Shown here: positions 11,466-22,735 of the stretch, piece by piece
How positions within the stretch are numbered: the first letter of the stretch is position 1
How the letters are laid out: every line of letters starts with the position of its first letter
Assembly: GCA_015501055.1 (NCBI GenBank)
Contig: JADNYV010000003.1
Coordinates: forward strand, 1-64,000
Reading direction: 5' to 3'
DNA from: Mucidula mucida
Lineage: Eukaryota > Basidiomycota > Agaricomycetes > Agaricales > Physalacriaceae
Length of the DNA stretch: 64,000 nt
Notes under the pieces: generated by a model
Database searches by the model: none
Told to the model about the DNA's origin: nothing
Seen by the model: only the letters and a program-made list of their open reading frames with translations
Translations under genes and position numbers: made by a program

Positions 11466-13033
11466 TTAGCCGGTTATCCCGCCAGAAGCACCAGACGCGG
11501 CAACACGCGCTTGCGCGTCGGCATCAGTCGTACACGTAATAGACGTTCCTGCAGAATTGACCAGCGGCAAAGCGAAACACTTTAACCCCCCATTACATTG
11601 CGTTGTCGTAAACTGGCCTCCAACGCATTGAGCAAATGCGCCGTCGACACAAGCATTCTCGCCATCTACGTCAAACATGGTCAGACTCAGAATGGAAACA
11701 GACTGTGTGGGAATAATGTATACCTTGACAGCTCGAATCTGCTGTCAGACCGGCGAACTGGGCATTCAGCTTCTGGGCATCTTGTCCGTTCTGGGTCTTG
11801 AAATCCCCACCGGAGGAAGGCGAAACTACAGCGGCGGCACTGGCAGCTGTGGTGGAAGAAGCATCACCGGCAAAGTTTGTTGATCCATCACCGGTGAGTC
11901 CTCCAGTAGCCCCGGTTGCTTCGATTCTGGAAGTGGCGTCTGTGACGGTTGTACAAGTGAGGGACGTGCCCGCCTTGTTGACGAGGGGAAGGGCGGCGCA
12001 TGTCAAGCCCGACCCACACGACGCGATCACGAATGCACCACCAACACATTGAGCGAACCCGTCATTGATGCAGGCGGTGTCCCCCTCTATGGGAACGTTA
12101 ACAATGCTGACTTGCATGGGAAGGTTTCCACTTGCCTTGACACGACGAGGTTTGTGTTAGAGAAGCAAATTGAGCATTGAGCTTCTGGGCATCGAGGCCA
12201 TTCTGGAGAGTGAAGCTTGAGCTTGATCCTGAGTTGGTGTTACCTGTCGATGAAGATGGAGCGGCGGAAGCGGCCGAGGTTGTCGCACTGGATGCGGCAC
12301 CTGCCCCACTCGACGGCGAAGAGCCAGCCGCAGCACCCGACCCGTTGTTGTTCGAAGAACCAGAAACTCCGGGATCCTGGGTAAGATCAGACAGCTGAGT
12401 GCCGTCTGCAATGGGGCCGGTGGGATTGGCCTTGCACGATCCGGCGGGATCCAACGCAGCATTTAGTCCAAATGGAATGGTCCCCGTGTCCCCGACCTTC
12501 AGGCCCCCGACAAAGGTGGTCGGGTCAGCACCAGCAAATTGACACTGGAAGAGTCCGTTCAATTCAGCGTTTTTTGGTGCAGTGCCACAGTACGGGACAC
12601 TCAGAGACGTGGGCTAGCCGGTAGTCAAGCAACGCAGAACAAAGGGAAGGAGGAGGACAGGCACATACAGTATTCCGAGGTTGCTGAGCGAAGATTTGAG
12701 CAAACTTGATCATGTCGGCGTCAGAGTTCAATGTTTTGGCGAGGTCAATCATCGCGTCGGCGGAATCTTGCTGCTCGCATGGCCCTGCGGCCGCTAGAAG
12801 CGTAGTAAACGCGGTGACTGACACTGGATTGCATTGCTGAGCTCCACCGGCAGCCAACTATAGGCGCATCAGGGTCAGATGATGTACAAAACTTCATGGT
12901 GAACTCAACGTACGCATGCCTTCTCCCACTTGGCAGTGGAATCGACGATGACCTGGGCAATACGCTTCGAGACCGGGGCGCCTTGTACCACCGTCACGGC
13001 CAGTACGAATGTGAAGAAGTTGAAGTTGACCAT
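11466..13033 (-). CDS. Secreted Ser-rich protein with two CBM19-like chitin-binding modules
   Basis: Starts at 13033 with MVNFNFFTFVLAVTVVQGAP, a signal peptide, followed by a Kex2-type VSKR site. Next comes a helical Ala-rich domain (QQCNPVSVTAFTTLLAAAGP, then DSADAMIDLAKTLNSDADMI), a Cys-containing segment (VPYCGTAPKNAELNGLFQCQ), a long Ser/Gly/Ala linker, and two Cys-rich modules with the pattern AC.(N/V)DGFAQCVGG..(8).C..GL.C.ALPLVN.AGTS.(T)C. This resembles carbohydrate-binding module family 19, known from fungal chitinases; no catalytic domain is visible. The role is probably wall or chitin binding outside the cell. The exon join near 12610 is one base out of phase, so an indel is suspected there. 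The family call rests on memory of the Cys pattern. Confidence 0.75.
11530..12240 (-). repeat. Internal duplicated cassette: linker plus CBM19-like module
   Basis: Two consecutive units encode the same order: a hydrophilic lead (LQNGLDAQKLNAQFASLT in the first, TQNGQDAQKLNAQFAGLT in the second), a short intron, then the Cys-rich module ending in a TTxxDAxxRxxAxGAxGG(L/I)TG tail. Each unit spans about 270-290 bases including the intron at the same relative place, which points to a duplication of an exon-intron-exon block. Confidence 0.75.
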
Positions 13034-13569
13034 GGCTGAAAGATTGGAAGAATATGTAAGAAGCACCAGGCTCGGTGTCAAGTGAATAAACACGAGGGGA
13101 AATGAAAGTGGAAGTGAGAGAAAGAGAGTGCCCAAGCCTCCAAGACTTTGCAGTGAGGAGTCTTTAGGAGAAGGATCCGAGATTGAACTGGTGATTATAT
13201 ACCATTTTTTTGCGTTCACATGGCTCCATCCGGTTCGATAAAGATAGACACATGTTGCATTCGGTTACCATGGTCGCCCATAATTGATTGAAAAGCCCAA
13301 GAACAGCCTGCATTGTACGAAGATCATTGGCCTAGTTTATTCAAGTAGTCCAGGCCGTTGTTGGTTGTGGGAAATGTAATGGTATATGGCAGGAGGACGA
13401 GTTACGACACAGAGGTCAACGTCCAAATGACTACCGTTGAACCAACCAAGTAATTGCAAAACTTGTTGACATTGAAGGGTGTTGTGGTGGAGAACAGTCG
13501 CGATCGCTTCGGCCCGGAATCGTCCTTGGCCACGAACCGCCATTTCCACGTTTGGCTACGAGCACTGTC
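13034..13569. promoter_or_regulatory. Divergent intergenic region (CBM19-like gene / dihydroorotate dehydrogenase)
   Basis: About 535 bases separate two start codons facing away from each other. The part next to the CBM19-like gene (13085-13160) is purine-rich on the plus strand, that is, pyrimidine-rich on the transcribed side, a common feature just upstream of fungal transcription starts. 'tgattatatacc' near 13192 gives a TATA-like box on either strand. No specific operators are recognisable. Confidence 0.4.
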
Positions 13570-15242
13570 ATGGCTGCGCTGCGCCATTCCCGCCAGTTGT
13601 TCCGCGTGCGGCCGGGTCGCACACTATTCACCAAAGCCGCTCCGCCGCCCACGCCCATTCGCACCGGAATATACGCCACTGTTTTCACCCTTTCTGCTGG
13701 ATTGTTTGCTGTGTACTACTTTGATGCACGTTCGGCTTTACACCGCTATTTTCTTACACCGGTATTGAGATATGCAGTCGACGCGGAGACAGGGCACCAA
13801 TTGGCGGTCAAGGTCTTGAGGAGTGGACTGGGTCCGAAGGATCCATTAGCCGATGACGAGCGGTTGCAAACTGAGGTGTGCATGGCTTGAGAATAGAGGT
13901 ATCGTTCTAAATGCAGCGTTAGTTGTGGGGCAAGAAGATATCCAATCCTGTTGGACTAGCTGCCGGGTTTGACAAGGATGGCGAGGCAATCGACGGTGCG
14001 CGTTCAAGCATAGTCTCTTGTACATTTTTTACTGGTGTCCAGGTCTGTTCGATCTAGGATTCAGTTGGGTAGAGATTGGTAGTGTCACGCCGAATCCCCA
14101 GGTCAGTGTGTTCATCTGCGTTTTCCCAAAGATGTACAATTCAATGCCATGATAGCCAGGAAACCCGAAGCCACGCGTTTTCCACCTACCTGATGATGGT
14201 GGACTGATAAATCGCTATGGATTCCCTTCTCAAGGGCATATGACTGTTCTCTCGCGCATAAAAGCGCGTATCCCGACGTTCCCTTCTGAGGACAACGACC
14301 GCGCTTCGTTCCGCAAGGACTCCATGTTGGCAGTGAATCTTGGGAAGAACAAAATATCACCGGTCGAGTCCATCGATGACTTTGTCGCCGGTGTCCGAAC
14401 TTTTGGTCCCTACTCCGATGTTCTTGTTGTCAATGTTTCGAGTCCGAACACGCCCGGACTGAGGTGATTTTCGTTACATCGCAGCCATTTGGGACCTAAC
14501 AAAAAACAGAGGGCTCCAGAACAAGGATGTGTTAGAAACGTTGTTGACTGGAGTCACCTCAGCACGAGACGAGATTCCTTCAAAACCCAAACTGGTTCTG
14601 AAATTGGCTCCTGACTTGGAAGACGATCAACTTGTTGATATTGCTCAAGTCATCCGGAACAGTAACATAGATGGTGTCATTATCAGCAACACAACAACTG
14701 CACGACCATCGACCTTGCGACATCGTGAGTTCGCTGTGGTTGATAAATTCAAAGTGAGCTCATACACGCTGACTTCAGCCAACAAAACGGAAACCGGAGG
14801 ACTTTCAGGTACACCAGTGAAAGAGTTTTCCTTGCGTGCTCTCAAGACACTGCGCAAAAATCTCCCCAGTTCCATTCCCCTGATCGGTTGTGGAGGTATC
14901 TCAACCGGAGATGACGCCCTGGAATACGCCAAAGCGGGAGCATCGTTGGTACAGGTGTACACCGGGTTCGGATATGACGGTGTTGGTGCATGTCGGAGAA
15001 TTAAGGACCAGATCACGGAGAAGCTGGCTACGGAGGGAGTCTCTTGGTCCGACATCGTCTCAAAGGCAGTGAGTGAACTGAGCTGGAAGGAGAGTTCACA
15101 ACCTACGACGCCCGAAACGACTGTTTCTCAGTTGACCAAGGAAGCAGAGGAGTTGAAAAGACTGTTAAATGAACTTGGAGATAGGATGGGTGTTGTTGAT
15201 CCTGATTCTGAGGTAGCCGCCGCAACACTACCCGTACTGTAG
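13570..15242 (+). CDS. DHODH: Dihydroorotate dehydrogenase, mitochondrial class 2
   Basis: Oxidises dihydroorotate to orotate with electrons passing to ubiquinone, the fourth step of UMP synthesis, on the inner mitochondrial membrane. The N-terminus is a basic targeting peptide (RHSRQLFRVRPGRTLFTKA), followed by a membrane helix (TGIYATVFTLSAGLFAVYYF) and the quinone-tunnel helices. The core shows 'NPVGLAAGFDKDGEAIDGLF', 'WVEIGSVTPNPQPGNPKPR', 'INRYGFPSQG', 'LAVNLGKNK', the active-site serine motif 'NVSSPNTPGLR' (Ser marks class 2), 'KLAPDL', 'IISNTTTARP', 'GGLSGTPVKEFSLRAL' and 'IPLIGCGGISTGDDALEYAK'. All introns join in frame. The first ATG of the exon is 13570. An acidic, coiled C-terminal tail after the barrel (SQLTKEAEELKRLLNELGDR) is longer than usual. 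Confidence 0.96.
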
Positions 15243-15685
15243 AAATGCGCTCTGCGTAACTGAACTGATGAAATCTTTCCTGTGAAAATTAACAAGGTCA
15301 ATCACGCTGGTGGCAAAACGTTAACGAATTCATAGTAGATCGTTCAACCAGTGCATCCTATTCCGTTAACGTTACAAGTAGATGAATGACACTAGCTGTC
15401 AAGGATCCGAGATCTTCCGGCTGACTGTTTGTACCACGCTCTCCGTTCAATCTGTCTTCGCAAGTTCCCTCTTCATCTCACTGTTGATGATTCCTTATCG
15501 TTCTGGTATCGTTTCGACTGGCACAATATTTGTCGTATGGCTGTGTGTAATCTAATCGCCTCGGCAACCTATCGACCGACCGATCATTATCCGATCAGTT
15601 AGATGTGTCATGAGCGGCGCCCTTGTTCTCTTCGTCTCTCACCGACCTGTGGGTTGTGGCAGCCCAGCAAGTTGCTATCGCTGCC
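15243..15685. other. Intergenic spacer upstream of the BTB gene
   Basis: No open frame of note. It contains the 3' end region of the dehydrogenase gene and the promoter of the BTB gene, with no motif I can name confidently. Confidence 0.4.
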
Positions 15686-16992
15686 ATGATTTCGCCGAGG
15701 AATGCTCAGCAAATGATGAGCACCAGCATGCGTCGACCAGCGCGCTACAGCGGTCTGTACCAATTATTCTTTCATTCCTTCCTTGATTAACTCACAAGTA
15801 TCTTCAGTCCTATATTGAGAGATCCAGAAACCGGCCACGAGCTTTATCGTCACCACGACCTTTGGTTTGAGGATGGCAGTGTTGTGTGCCGCGCTGAGAA
15901 CACACTCTTCCGGGTTCACATGTCCCAACTTGCTCGACATTCAGTATGCTTCCGGGATATGTTCCAACTTGCGTCTCACGAGCCCAGTCACCACGACGAC
16001 ATTGAGGGATGTCCACTCATCTTCCTGCATGATTCCGCCCTCGATCTCGAGAGCCTCCTTGTCAGCATATACGACGGCCCGTGTGTATCATCCATACCCG
16101 AGTCTCGCGGACAGGGATATTGAACGATTGTTTCGTATAGGACTTTCGGGGACAACGGGGAAGAGACTTCCGGACTGTCTCCGGTATCTTGAGGCTGTCC
16201 ACGAAATACATCATTGATCATTTACGGGAGAAGGCGCTGGCGCATCTCAGTACGGCTTGGCCATCTACTCTGGCCGGGTGGGATACGCGTGAGGACTATG
16301 CTCGTTACGCCGAACAGGATCCAGCGCAACACGGCCGGGTATACCCTTCTCCAATTGTGGGTTCTTTCTCGTTGTTTCTTGATGCGCGTTATCAATACAC
16401 CACCACCACCACCAGGCTGTTATCAATCTTGCACATGAAGTCGATGCTCCATCACTGCTCCCTGCCGCTTTCTACGACCTTTGCAGATATCCTTTTGTCA
16501 GATCTTTGAACCGGGAGAAGACGAGCCTCTGTATCGTGCTTCGCCCTCACTTTCATTATCCGATACCCAGCGCCTTTGCCTCGGGAAGGAATCTGCCCAG
16601 CATACCATTACCACGCTGATACAAGCTATGGGCACGAGTCAATATATCAGGAACTCCCAAACGGCTACCCATACACACATTCGGAAGACATCATTGGGTG
16701 GGATATGTGTATCTGCCGCTGCATGCCGGAAGGATTTTTCGGAGCTGGTGGATCTCGCCACCCAGCATTACCTATTTGATCGCGAACGGGGATTTTGTGA
16801 TCCTCTGTACGTGGCTGAGGAGCTGGGCCAATTGAAGAGCGCAGATTTCTCCGAGTGCAAGCCGTGTGCCCAGTCACTCGAGGCTGGGCTTCACGGGAAC
16901 GGCACAAAATGTGGAAGATGATTCCTTTGTGGTTCCGATTGCAGGAACTGGCTCCTTCGCCGAGGGAGATGTCGCCTCGACTTAATGAGTGA
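15686..16992 (+). CDS. BTB/POZ-domain protein of the Agaricomycete-expanded type, frameshifted here
   Basis: BTB domains mediate dimerisation and often link to Cullin-3 ubiquitin ligases; the role of this mushroom-specific group is unknown. Exon 1 (MISPRNAQQMMSTSMRRPAR) joins at a GTACCA donor to 'HHDLWFEDGSVVCRAENTLF', then 'HMSQLARHSVCFRDMFQL' and 'LIFLHDSALDLESLLVSIYD'. Later exons read 'RTVSGILRLSTKYIIDHLRE', 'AHLSTAWPSTLAGWDTRED', 'VINLAHEVDAPSLLPAAFYD', 'FEPGEDEPLYRASPSLSLSD' and 'FSELVDLATQHYLFDRERGF'. The family order is complete, but the frame slips by one missing base near 16162, 16494 and 16885. Without the last correction the protein would stop at 16921; with it, it ends at 16992. 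Confidence 0.85.
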
Positions 16993-17252
16993 TACCTTTA
17001 GATCACGCTCTCCATATGTTACCCTTCGACTTGTTGCTATCATGGTACTCTCTTATATTGTATTATTTATCATGACTCAAGTACTCACCATGTATACCTA
17101 TTTACCACACCAATACCTTACTGCTTGGATGTTCGACGCGATTGTGGCGTGCGACGGTCGAACGTACAACAACAAAAAATAATCTGACGGTCTGCTTATA
17201 TACAAGAAAGATGAAATATAGACCGCGTAGTCCGTGATACAAGGGTAAACGT

Positions 17253-17766
17253 TCAATCCTGTTGAACGTTATTGTCGTGAACGGTCTCCAAGTTCTGCAA
17301 GAACATCGGAGCTATGAGGCGTTAGCGAAAAATACAAAAATGTTCGCCAAGGCACTCACGAGCGTCGAAGATCATGCCATTCCTGCGAGCGCGGCGCTTG
17401 CGCAACGACATCGTCGACTTGGCCCTGTTCTTTTTGCCAACAGGAACGATGTCGAAGCCTGGAGGAACGAAGGAAAAGCGGCGCGACTGCCTCGGACGAG
17501 AAGGGCGTGTCAATCGCTTCCAGAGGAGCGTAAACCTCCGAAGGATTCCATATCCTTTGTGGGATGACCTGAGCGGAGTAGCCTGCTCGACCGCTGACGG
17601 ACGGCGAGCATTCTGATCATAGCGCCTGGAGCGATGACAGGGTGTAAGTCCGATGCGCAATGTAGTGAGCGGAGTGTGGCCACACTCACCTAAGTTTGGC
17701 CTTGACCGAACGATGACGAGAAGGAGTGCGACGTTTAGAGGGTCGACTGAAAGGAGCGCAGAGCAT
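17253..17766 (-). CDS. Small very basic protein, three exons, unknown function
   Basis: Not recognised. Start ATG at 17766 opens MLCAPFSRPSKRRTPSRHRS, with a textbook GTGAGT donor after KAKL(R). Exon 2 runs RYDQNARRPSAVEQATPLRS, LTRPSRPRQSRRFSFVPPG and KSTMSLRKRRARRNGMIF. A second GTGAGT donor then joins a short last exon ending NLETVHDNNVQQD before the stop at 17253. Two perfect donors in the same frame over about 130 codons make this a likely real gene too small for many gene finders. Arg and Lys are very frequent, so nucleic-acid binding or nuclear/nucleolar location is possible, but that is inference only. It is divergent from the importin gene. Confidence 0.6.
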
Positions 17767-18324
17767 TATGAAGGTGAAGGTTGGAGTGAGTTGGGGTGAA
17801 TTCAAATGAGTGGCTGGAAGGTTAAATAGGCAGGGCGAGGTTCAAGACGAGGATAAGGCGACTAGAGGATGCGTGAGGCTATATAGTGATTGAGGTCGCC
17901 TTTACCGAATCGAGCTAACAATGGTAGGGCCACAGGGAATGCGGGTGATTATTAGTGCCACAAAGAGAGCATTGTTAACAATGACAGTTAAGCGTAAAAA
18001 CTAGTACAAGTTCCATTTAAAAGGCCAATGCACAGAACTCGTGATAACTGGAAACAAAGCGGATAAGCAGACAGGTGGTATGGCAACCAACAATAAGCCT
18101 GTCGAGAGTTGCTTTTTGAGCTAAGATCGCGAACAAAGGTGCATGAACAGTTGGCGTCAGAGTCGTGGGAAAATCGTTGCTGCCGGCGCTTTCAGTCACG
18201 TTCACAGCCCGGCTATTTCCAGTCACGAAATTTTTTTAAATTTTATTTTGATCTCCATCTGGTGCAGCATCTTTCCCTCCCACCATCTCTTCCTTTCCTC
18301 CATCCCCCCTTGCCCGCCGCAACG
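17767..18324. promoter_or_regulatory. Divergent intergenic region (small basic gene / importin beta)
   Basis: About 560 bases between two outward-facing starts. A TATA-like 'ctatatag' sits near 17879. Just before the importin start is a pyrimidine-rich tract (18260-18320, ctttccctcccaccatctct) typical of highly expressed fungal promoters. AT-rich 'gaaatttttttaaattttat' lies at about 18226. Confidence 0.4.
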
Positions 18325-21300
18325 ATGGACGTGAGTGATTCAACGACCGAGCCTGCTATCCACGACGCTAATCGGTTTTGCAGCCGAATTTCGCGCAGGG
18401 CCTGCACAATCTACTCCTCCAAACCCTCTCGCCTGATACTGCTCAGCTCAAAGCTGTGCGTCTTTTTTGTGCTACCAACCCCGATTTTTTTCTGATCGTG
18501 ATCCATTGCCATAGGCTACTGCTCAGCTCAATACTGAGTACTACAAAAACCCAGCGTGTATCCCCGCTCTCGCGAGCATCATCGCGAGCTCGCCTGAACA
18601 AGCAGTTCGTGTTTTTCACTTCGGGCATGCGTATCCTCGTTGTAGACATACTTTTCGTGTCGTAGATCCGTCAACTCGCGGCTGTCGAGCTCCGAAAACG
18701 TATCAACTATGACAGTGGCAAACTGTGGCTCCTCGTTGCTCAGGATGGACGAGAACAAATGAAGGCTAGCTTGCCGGAACTTATCATCAAAGAGGCAAGG
18801 TCAGTCACTGATTCCATCGCGTCGATCCATGCCCTCATTTAACGCGCAACCGTAGTTCTACCGTTCGCAGCGCCGCTTCGCGTGTCCTCGCCGCCATCGC
18901 GTCCATCGAAGTCCCGCTGGGTACTTGGCCGAACCTTCTTCCCACCCTTCACCAAGCAGCCACCTCCTCCGTTGCTCTGCAGCGCGAAGTTGGCATGTTT
19001 ATGCTCTTTTCCGTTCTGGAGAACATCTGCGAAGGCTTCCAAGAGCACTTAGTTGAGCTCTTCAAGCTCTTCGATCAGACCATCCGCGATCCCGAGTCAA
19101 TCGAGGTCCGGATCACGACCGTTCGGTAGGCCTGACTATATGCGCCCTGTCGGGTGCCAGACTAACTCGTTTACAGCGCCCTTGGCGTTATCGCACAGTA
19201 TATTGACTCCGACGACAAGTCTGAACTTGTAACACTATTTACTCTCGTTCATTGGCGTCGCTCATTGCTATACAGGGCATGTACCAACGCATTCTCCCCT
19301 CCATGATTCAAGTCATCGGTCAATGTGTAGAAGTCAACAATGATGTTGGTGCCCGACACCTCTTCGACGTCCTGGAGACCCTTCTTATCCTTGTTCGTGT
19401 CCATTGCTGTCTTGTTGTGTTCGTGTTGACGTCGCGTCGTAGGAAGTCCCAATCCTCAGTAAAAGCATCCCCGATCTCGTCGAATTCCTCCTTCGATGTG
19501 GAGGAACAACCTCTTTCGACCAGGACCTTCGCATCCTGCCCTCAATGCCCTCAACTGGACTGTCCAATAGTATGTCCATCTCTCATGATTTTAGTCTAGT
19601 CACTTAATATTACTAAACAGCAAAAAGTCGAAGCTCCAGAGTCTCGGTCTTGGTCCGGTTATGCTGGAGCGTCTTATGCCCATCACAACCGAGGAGGAAC
19701 CGGAGGATGTCGATGACGACGCGCCTTCACGCGTATGTACTCACTTCATTTTTGGATCAATATACTTAATTGTCTCTCGTAGTCCGCTCTCCGCATCATT
19801 GACGGTTTGTCGACCAACCTCCCACCCAGTCAGGTTTTCCCCCCGCTGCGTAATTTGATTGTTCAGTACTTCTCGTCTCCCAATGCCGCCAACAGACGTG
19901 GTGCGATGCTCGCCATCGGTGTTGCTGTCGAGGGTTGCAGTGAATTTATGTCAAACTACATGGGAGAGGTCTGGCCAATGGTCGAGGCTGGTCTCCAGGA
20001 TGGGGATGCTGGTGTTCGCAAAGCTACCTGTGTTGCTGTAAGCTGCTTCTGTGAGTGGTTGGAGGAGGAATGTTCGAGCAAACACGCCATGCTTGTCCCC
20101 GCAATCATGAACCTTATCAACGACGAACCTACCCAACGATCAGCATGCACTGCTCTCGACGCGCTCTTGGAGATTCTGCACGACGTTATTGATCAATACC
20201 TTCACCTCATCATGGAGCGTCTTGCTGGTCTCCTCGAGACCGCGCCTCTACCCGTCAAGGCGGTCGTGACTGGTGCTATTGGTAGCGCTGCTCATGCCTC
20301 TCGCGAGGGCTTCCTACCCTACTTCGAGCACACTATGTCTCGCCTCCAACACTTCCTTGTCCTAACTGGCGAGGGTGAAGAGACTGAGCTCCGCGGCATC
20401 ACCATGGACGCTATCGGCACTTTTGCCGAGGCCGTTGGAAAGGACGTCTTCCGTCCCTTCTTCCCTGATATGATGAAGCAGGCTTTCCAAGGCATTGAGA
20501 TGGACAGCGCTCGTCTCCGCGAGTGCAGCTTCTTGTTCTTCGGTGTCATGGCCCGTGTCTTCGGCGAGGAGTTCGCTACTTACCTTCCTCAAGTTGTCCC
20601 TCCTTTGTTGCAGAGCTGCAAGCAGGACGAGAGCAACAGTGACTGTAAGCTATATCTTTCTTTCCGTACATACGTTTTCTATTACTCAACATCTCATCAG
20701 TCTCTGTTGCCGAGGCTGCCTCTGCATTCGATTCTGGCTCATCCCCATCTAATGCTATTACCATCGCCGATGATGACGGTAAAGAGGGCATCGAATTGGA
20801 AGATATTGACCTTGATAAGATGATGGATGTCAACAGTGCTATCGCTGTTGAGAAGGAGATTGCTGCTGATACCATTGGCACACTCTTCAACGCCACTCGC
20901 AACCATTTCTTCCCCTACGTCGAGCCATGCTCATTGGAGCTTACTGAACTGCTCAACCACTACTATGAGGGTATCAGGAAGAGCGCTATGGACTCTCTGC
21001 TTGAGATTCTACGAACTCTCTATGATTTGAGTGATCATGCTGATTGGGTGCCGGGAACCGTTGTGGTGAGATCGCTCCCTCCTTTCCTTCCTTGGGCGAC
21101 ACTCATGTTTCCTCAGCAAGTTCCCGTTAGCACTACTGTTCGCGACCTAATAACCATGTCATGGGTCATCTCCTGGACATGTATGTGACTGAGGATAACA
21201 AGTAAGTGCTTGTCTGAACGTTTTGGAAACCCTTCCTTCGTTATGTGATGAAAGTTATAACTCAGCTCACTTCGACGCAATGCGTATGAGACTATTTATT

Positions 21301-22402
21301 CTTTATTCTGACCTCTACTTTATATGATCTTTCGTTCCGGTCACTTACCCGGCTTCAGATCTGTGGTTTCTGCGCTGTGCGTTGGATTGGCAGAGACTAT
21401 GAACAAGGTTGGCCCAGCATTGGTCGATGGATGTATGATTCGTTCGTTTTCCTGTGAAACAATTTCCTTATTCATCTGACAGATCTCGAACGTGTCTCTG
21501 AGATCGCAGTCCAAATTCTCCAGCAGAAAGCGTTCTGTCAGCAAGACCCCGACCAGGATGAAGCTGATGAGGCACCTGAAGACCAAGCAGAGTATGATTC
21601 TGTTCTCATCTCATCTGCCGGCGACCTTGTCTCCGCATTGGCCAACATCCTCGGTGGCGACTTTGCGCCTGCCTTCAACACATTCTTCCCTCTCATCAGC
21701 AAGTTCTACGTATGTTTCAACCAAACTTTTCCGCTCGCATTTCTCAACTGCCTTGTGTAGAAAAAAGGCCGGTCTTTAAGCGACCGTTCCTCCGCAATTG
21801 GATGTTTGGCCGAAATCATAGCTGGCATGAAGGTTGCCGTGACACCGTCCTCTGAGCAGCTGTTGGAGCTGTTTTATAGGGCACTCAGTGATGAGGATCC
21901 CGAAGTGCTCAGTAACGCAGCATTCGGCTTGGGTCTCCTCGTCGAGCACTCCCAAATGGATCTCTCTCCGCAATACATGCAACTCCTCAGCGCGCTCCAA
22001 CCCCTCTTCACTGTACCCGCCGGTTCGCCCCCGGCGCGCTTTAACGCCCGTGACAATGGTGCTGGAGCCGTCGCGCGCTTGATTGTGCGCAACACGGGCG
22101 CTATCCCGCTGGAGCAGGTTCTTCCACTGTGGTTGAGCGCACTGCCGCTGAAGAATGACTTTTTGGAGAACCGCCCCGTGTTCCGATGCATCTTCCACCT
22201 GTTCAGCACCCAATCTGCCGCTCTTCTGCCCTACCTCGACACGCTACTGGCCGTCTTCGCTGTCGTTCTTGACCCCAATCAAGCAGACCAGATCAGCGAC
22301 GATATCCGGCGGGATCTGATAAATCTCATCGGTCTGCTCAACGGTGAGGATCCAGGGAAGATACAGGCAGCGGGCCTCGCGGCGTTCGTGCCGGGTGCTT
22401 AG
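18325..22402 (+). CDS. KAP123: Importin beta family karyopherin, Kap123/importin-4 type
   Basis: A Ran-dependent nuclear import receptor, in yeast for ribosomal proteins and histones, built of HEAT repeats. ATG 18325 gives a two-codon first exon (M-D) before a GTGAGT donor. The next exons read PNFAQGLHNLLLQTLSPDTA and ATAQLNTEYYKNPACIPALA. The importin-beta N domain follows (EQAVRQLAAVELRKRINYDS, then SKLWLL-type text), then 'LPTLHQAATSSVALQREVGM'. One long exon (19807-20640) encodes HEAT repeats such as 'EVWPMVEAGLQDGDAGVRKA' and 'EPTQRSACTALDALLEILHD'. An acidic insert (IADDDGKEGIELEDIDLDKM) is typical of Kap123. The C-terminal repeats end LLNGEDPGKIQAAGLAAFVP. About a dozen introns. One base appears missing near 19537 and one near 21152. 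Confidence 0.94.
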
Positions 22403-22735
22403 AGAGTTGCCATTCCTGTTATTCATGATCTTATATTTCACGACACACTAGTTTTACGGATCCCAATTTTCACATTATGACGCGCATCGTTTCATTGTTG
22501 CTTTCATCCTTTTGCTTTTTTGTTTTCAGTTATATTATGTCTATACAATGTGGCCAGTAATAAAAATGTAGACTTGTAACTCATGGTGCGATTCCGACGC
22601 TAACATTCAGGCCGAGGTGTGGCGCATACAGTTCCGAAAGTGGAATCATTTTATCTCACTTATTCGCTATGTGGACAAACAAAATCCGTACATACGTAGA
22701 ACAAGGTCGTAGGGTTACAGGAACATGCGTCGTTG
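22403..22735. other. Convergent 3' intergenic region
   Basis: Spacer between the ends of the importin and Prp3 genes, which converge. T-rich on the plus strand (22490-22540) as expected for 3' ends. No gene seen. Confidence 0.45.

Noticed and set aside
14645..15055. 136-codon minus-strand frame
   Set aside because: Antisense to the barrel of dihydroorotate dehydrogenase, whose plus-strand frame is conserved along its whole length.
16390..16412. ACC trinucleotide run
   Set aside because: Only about five triplets inside a BTB-gene intron; a trivial microsatellite.
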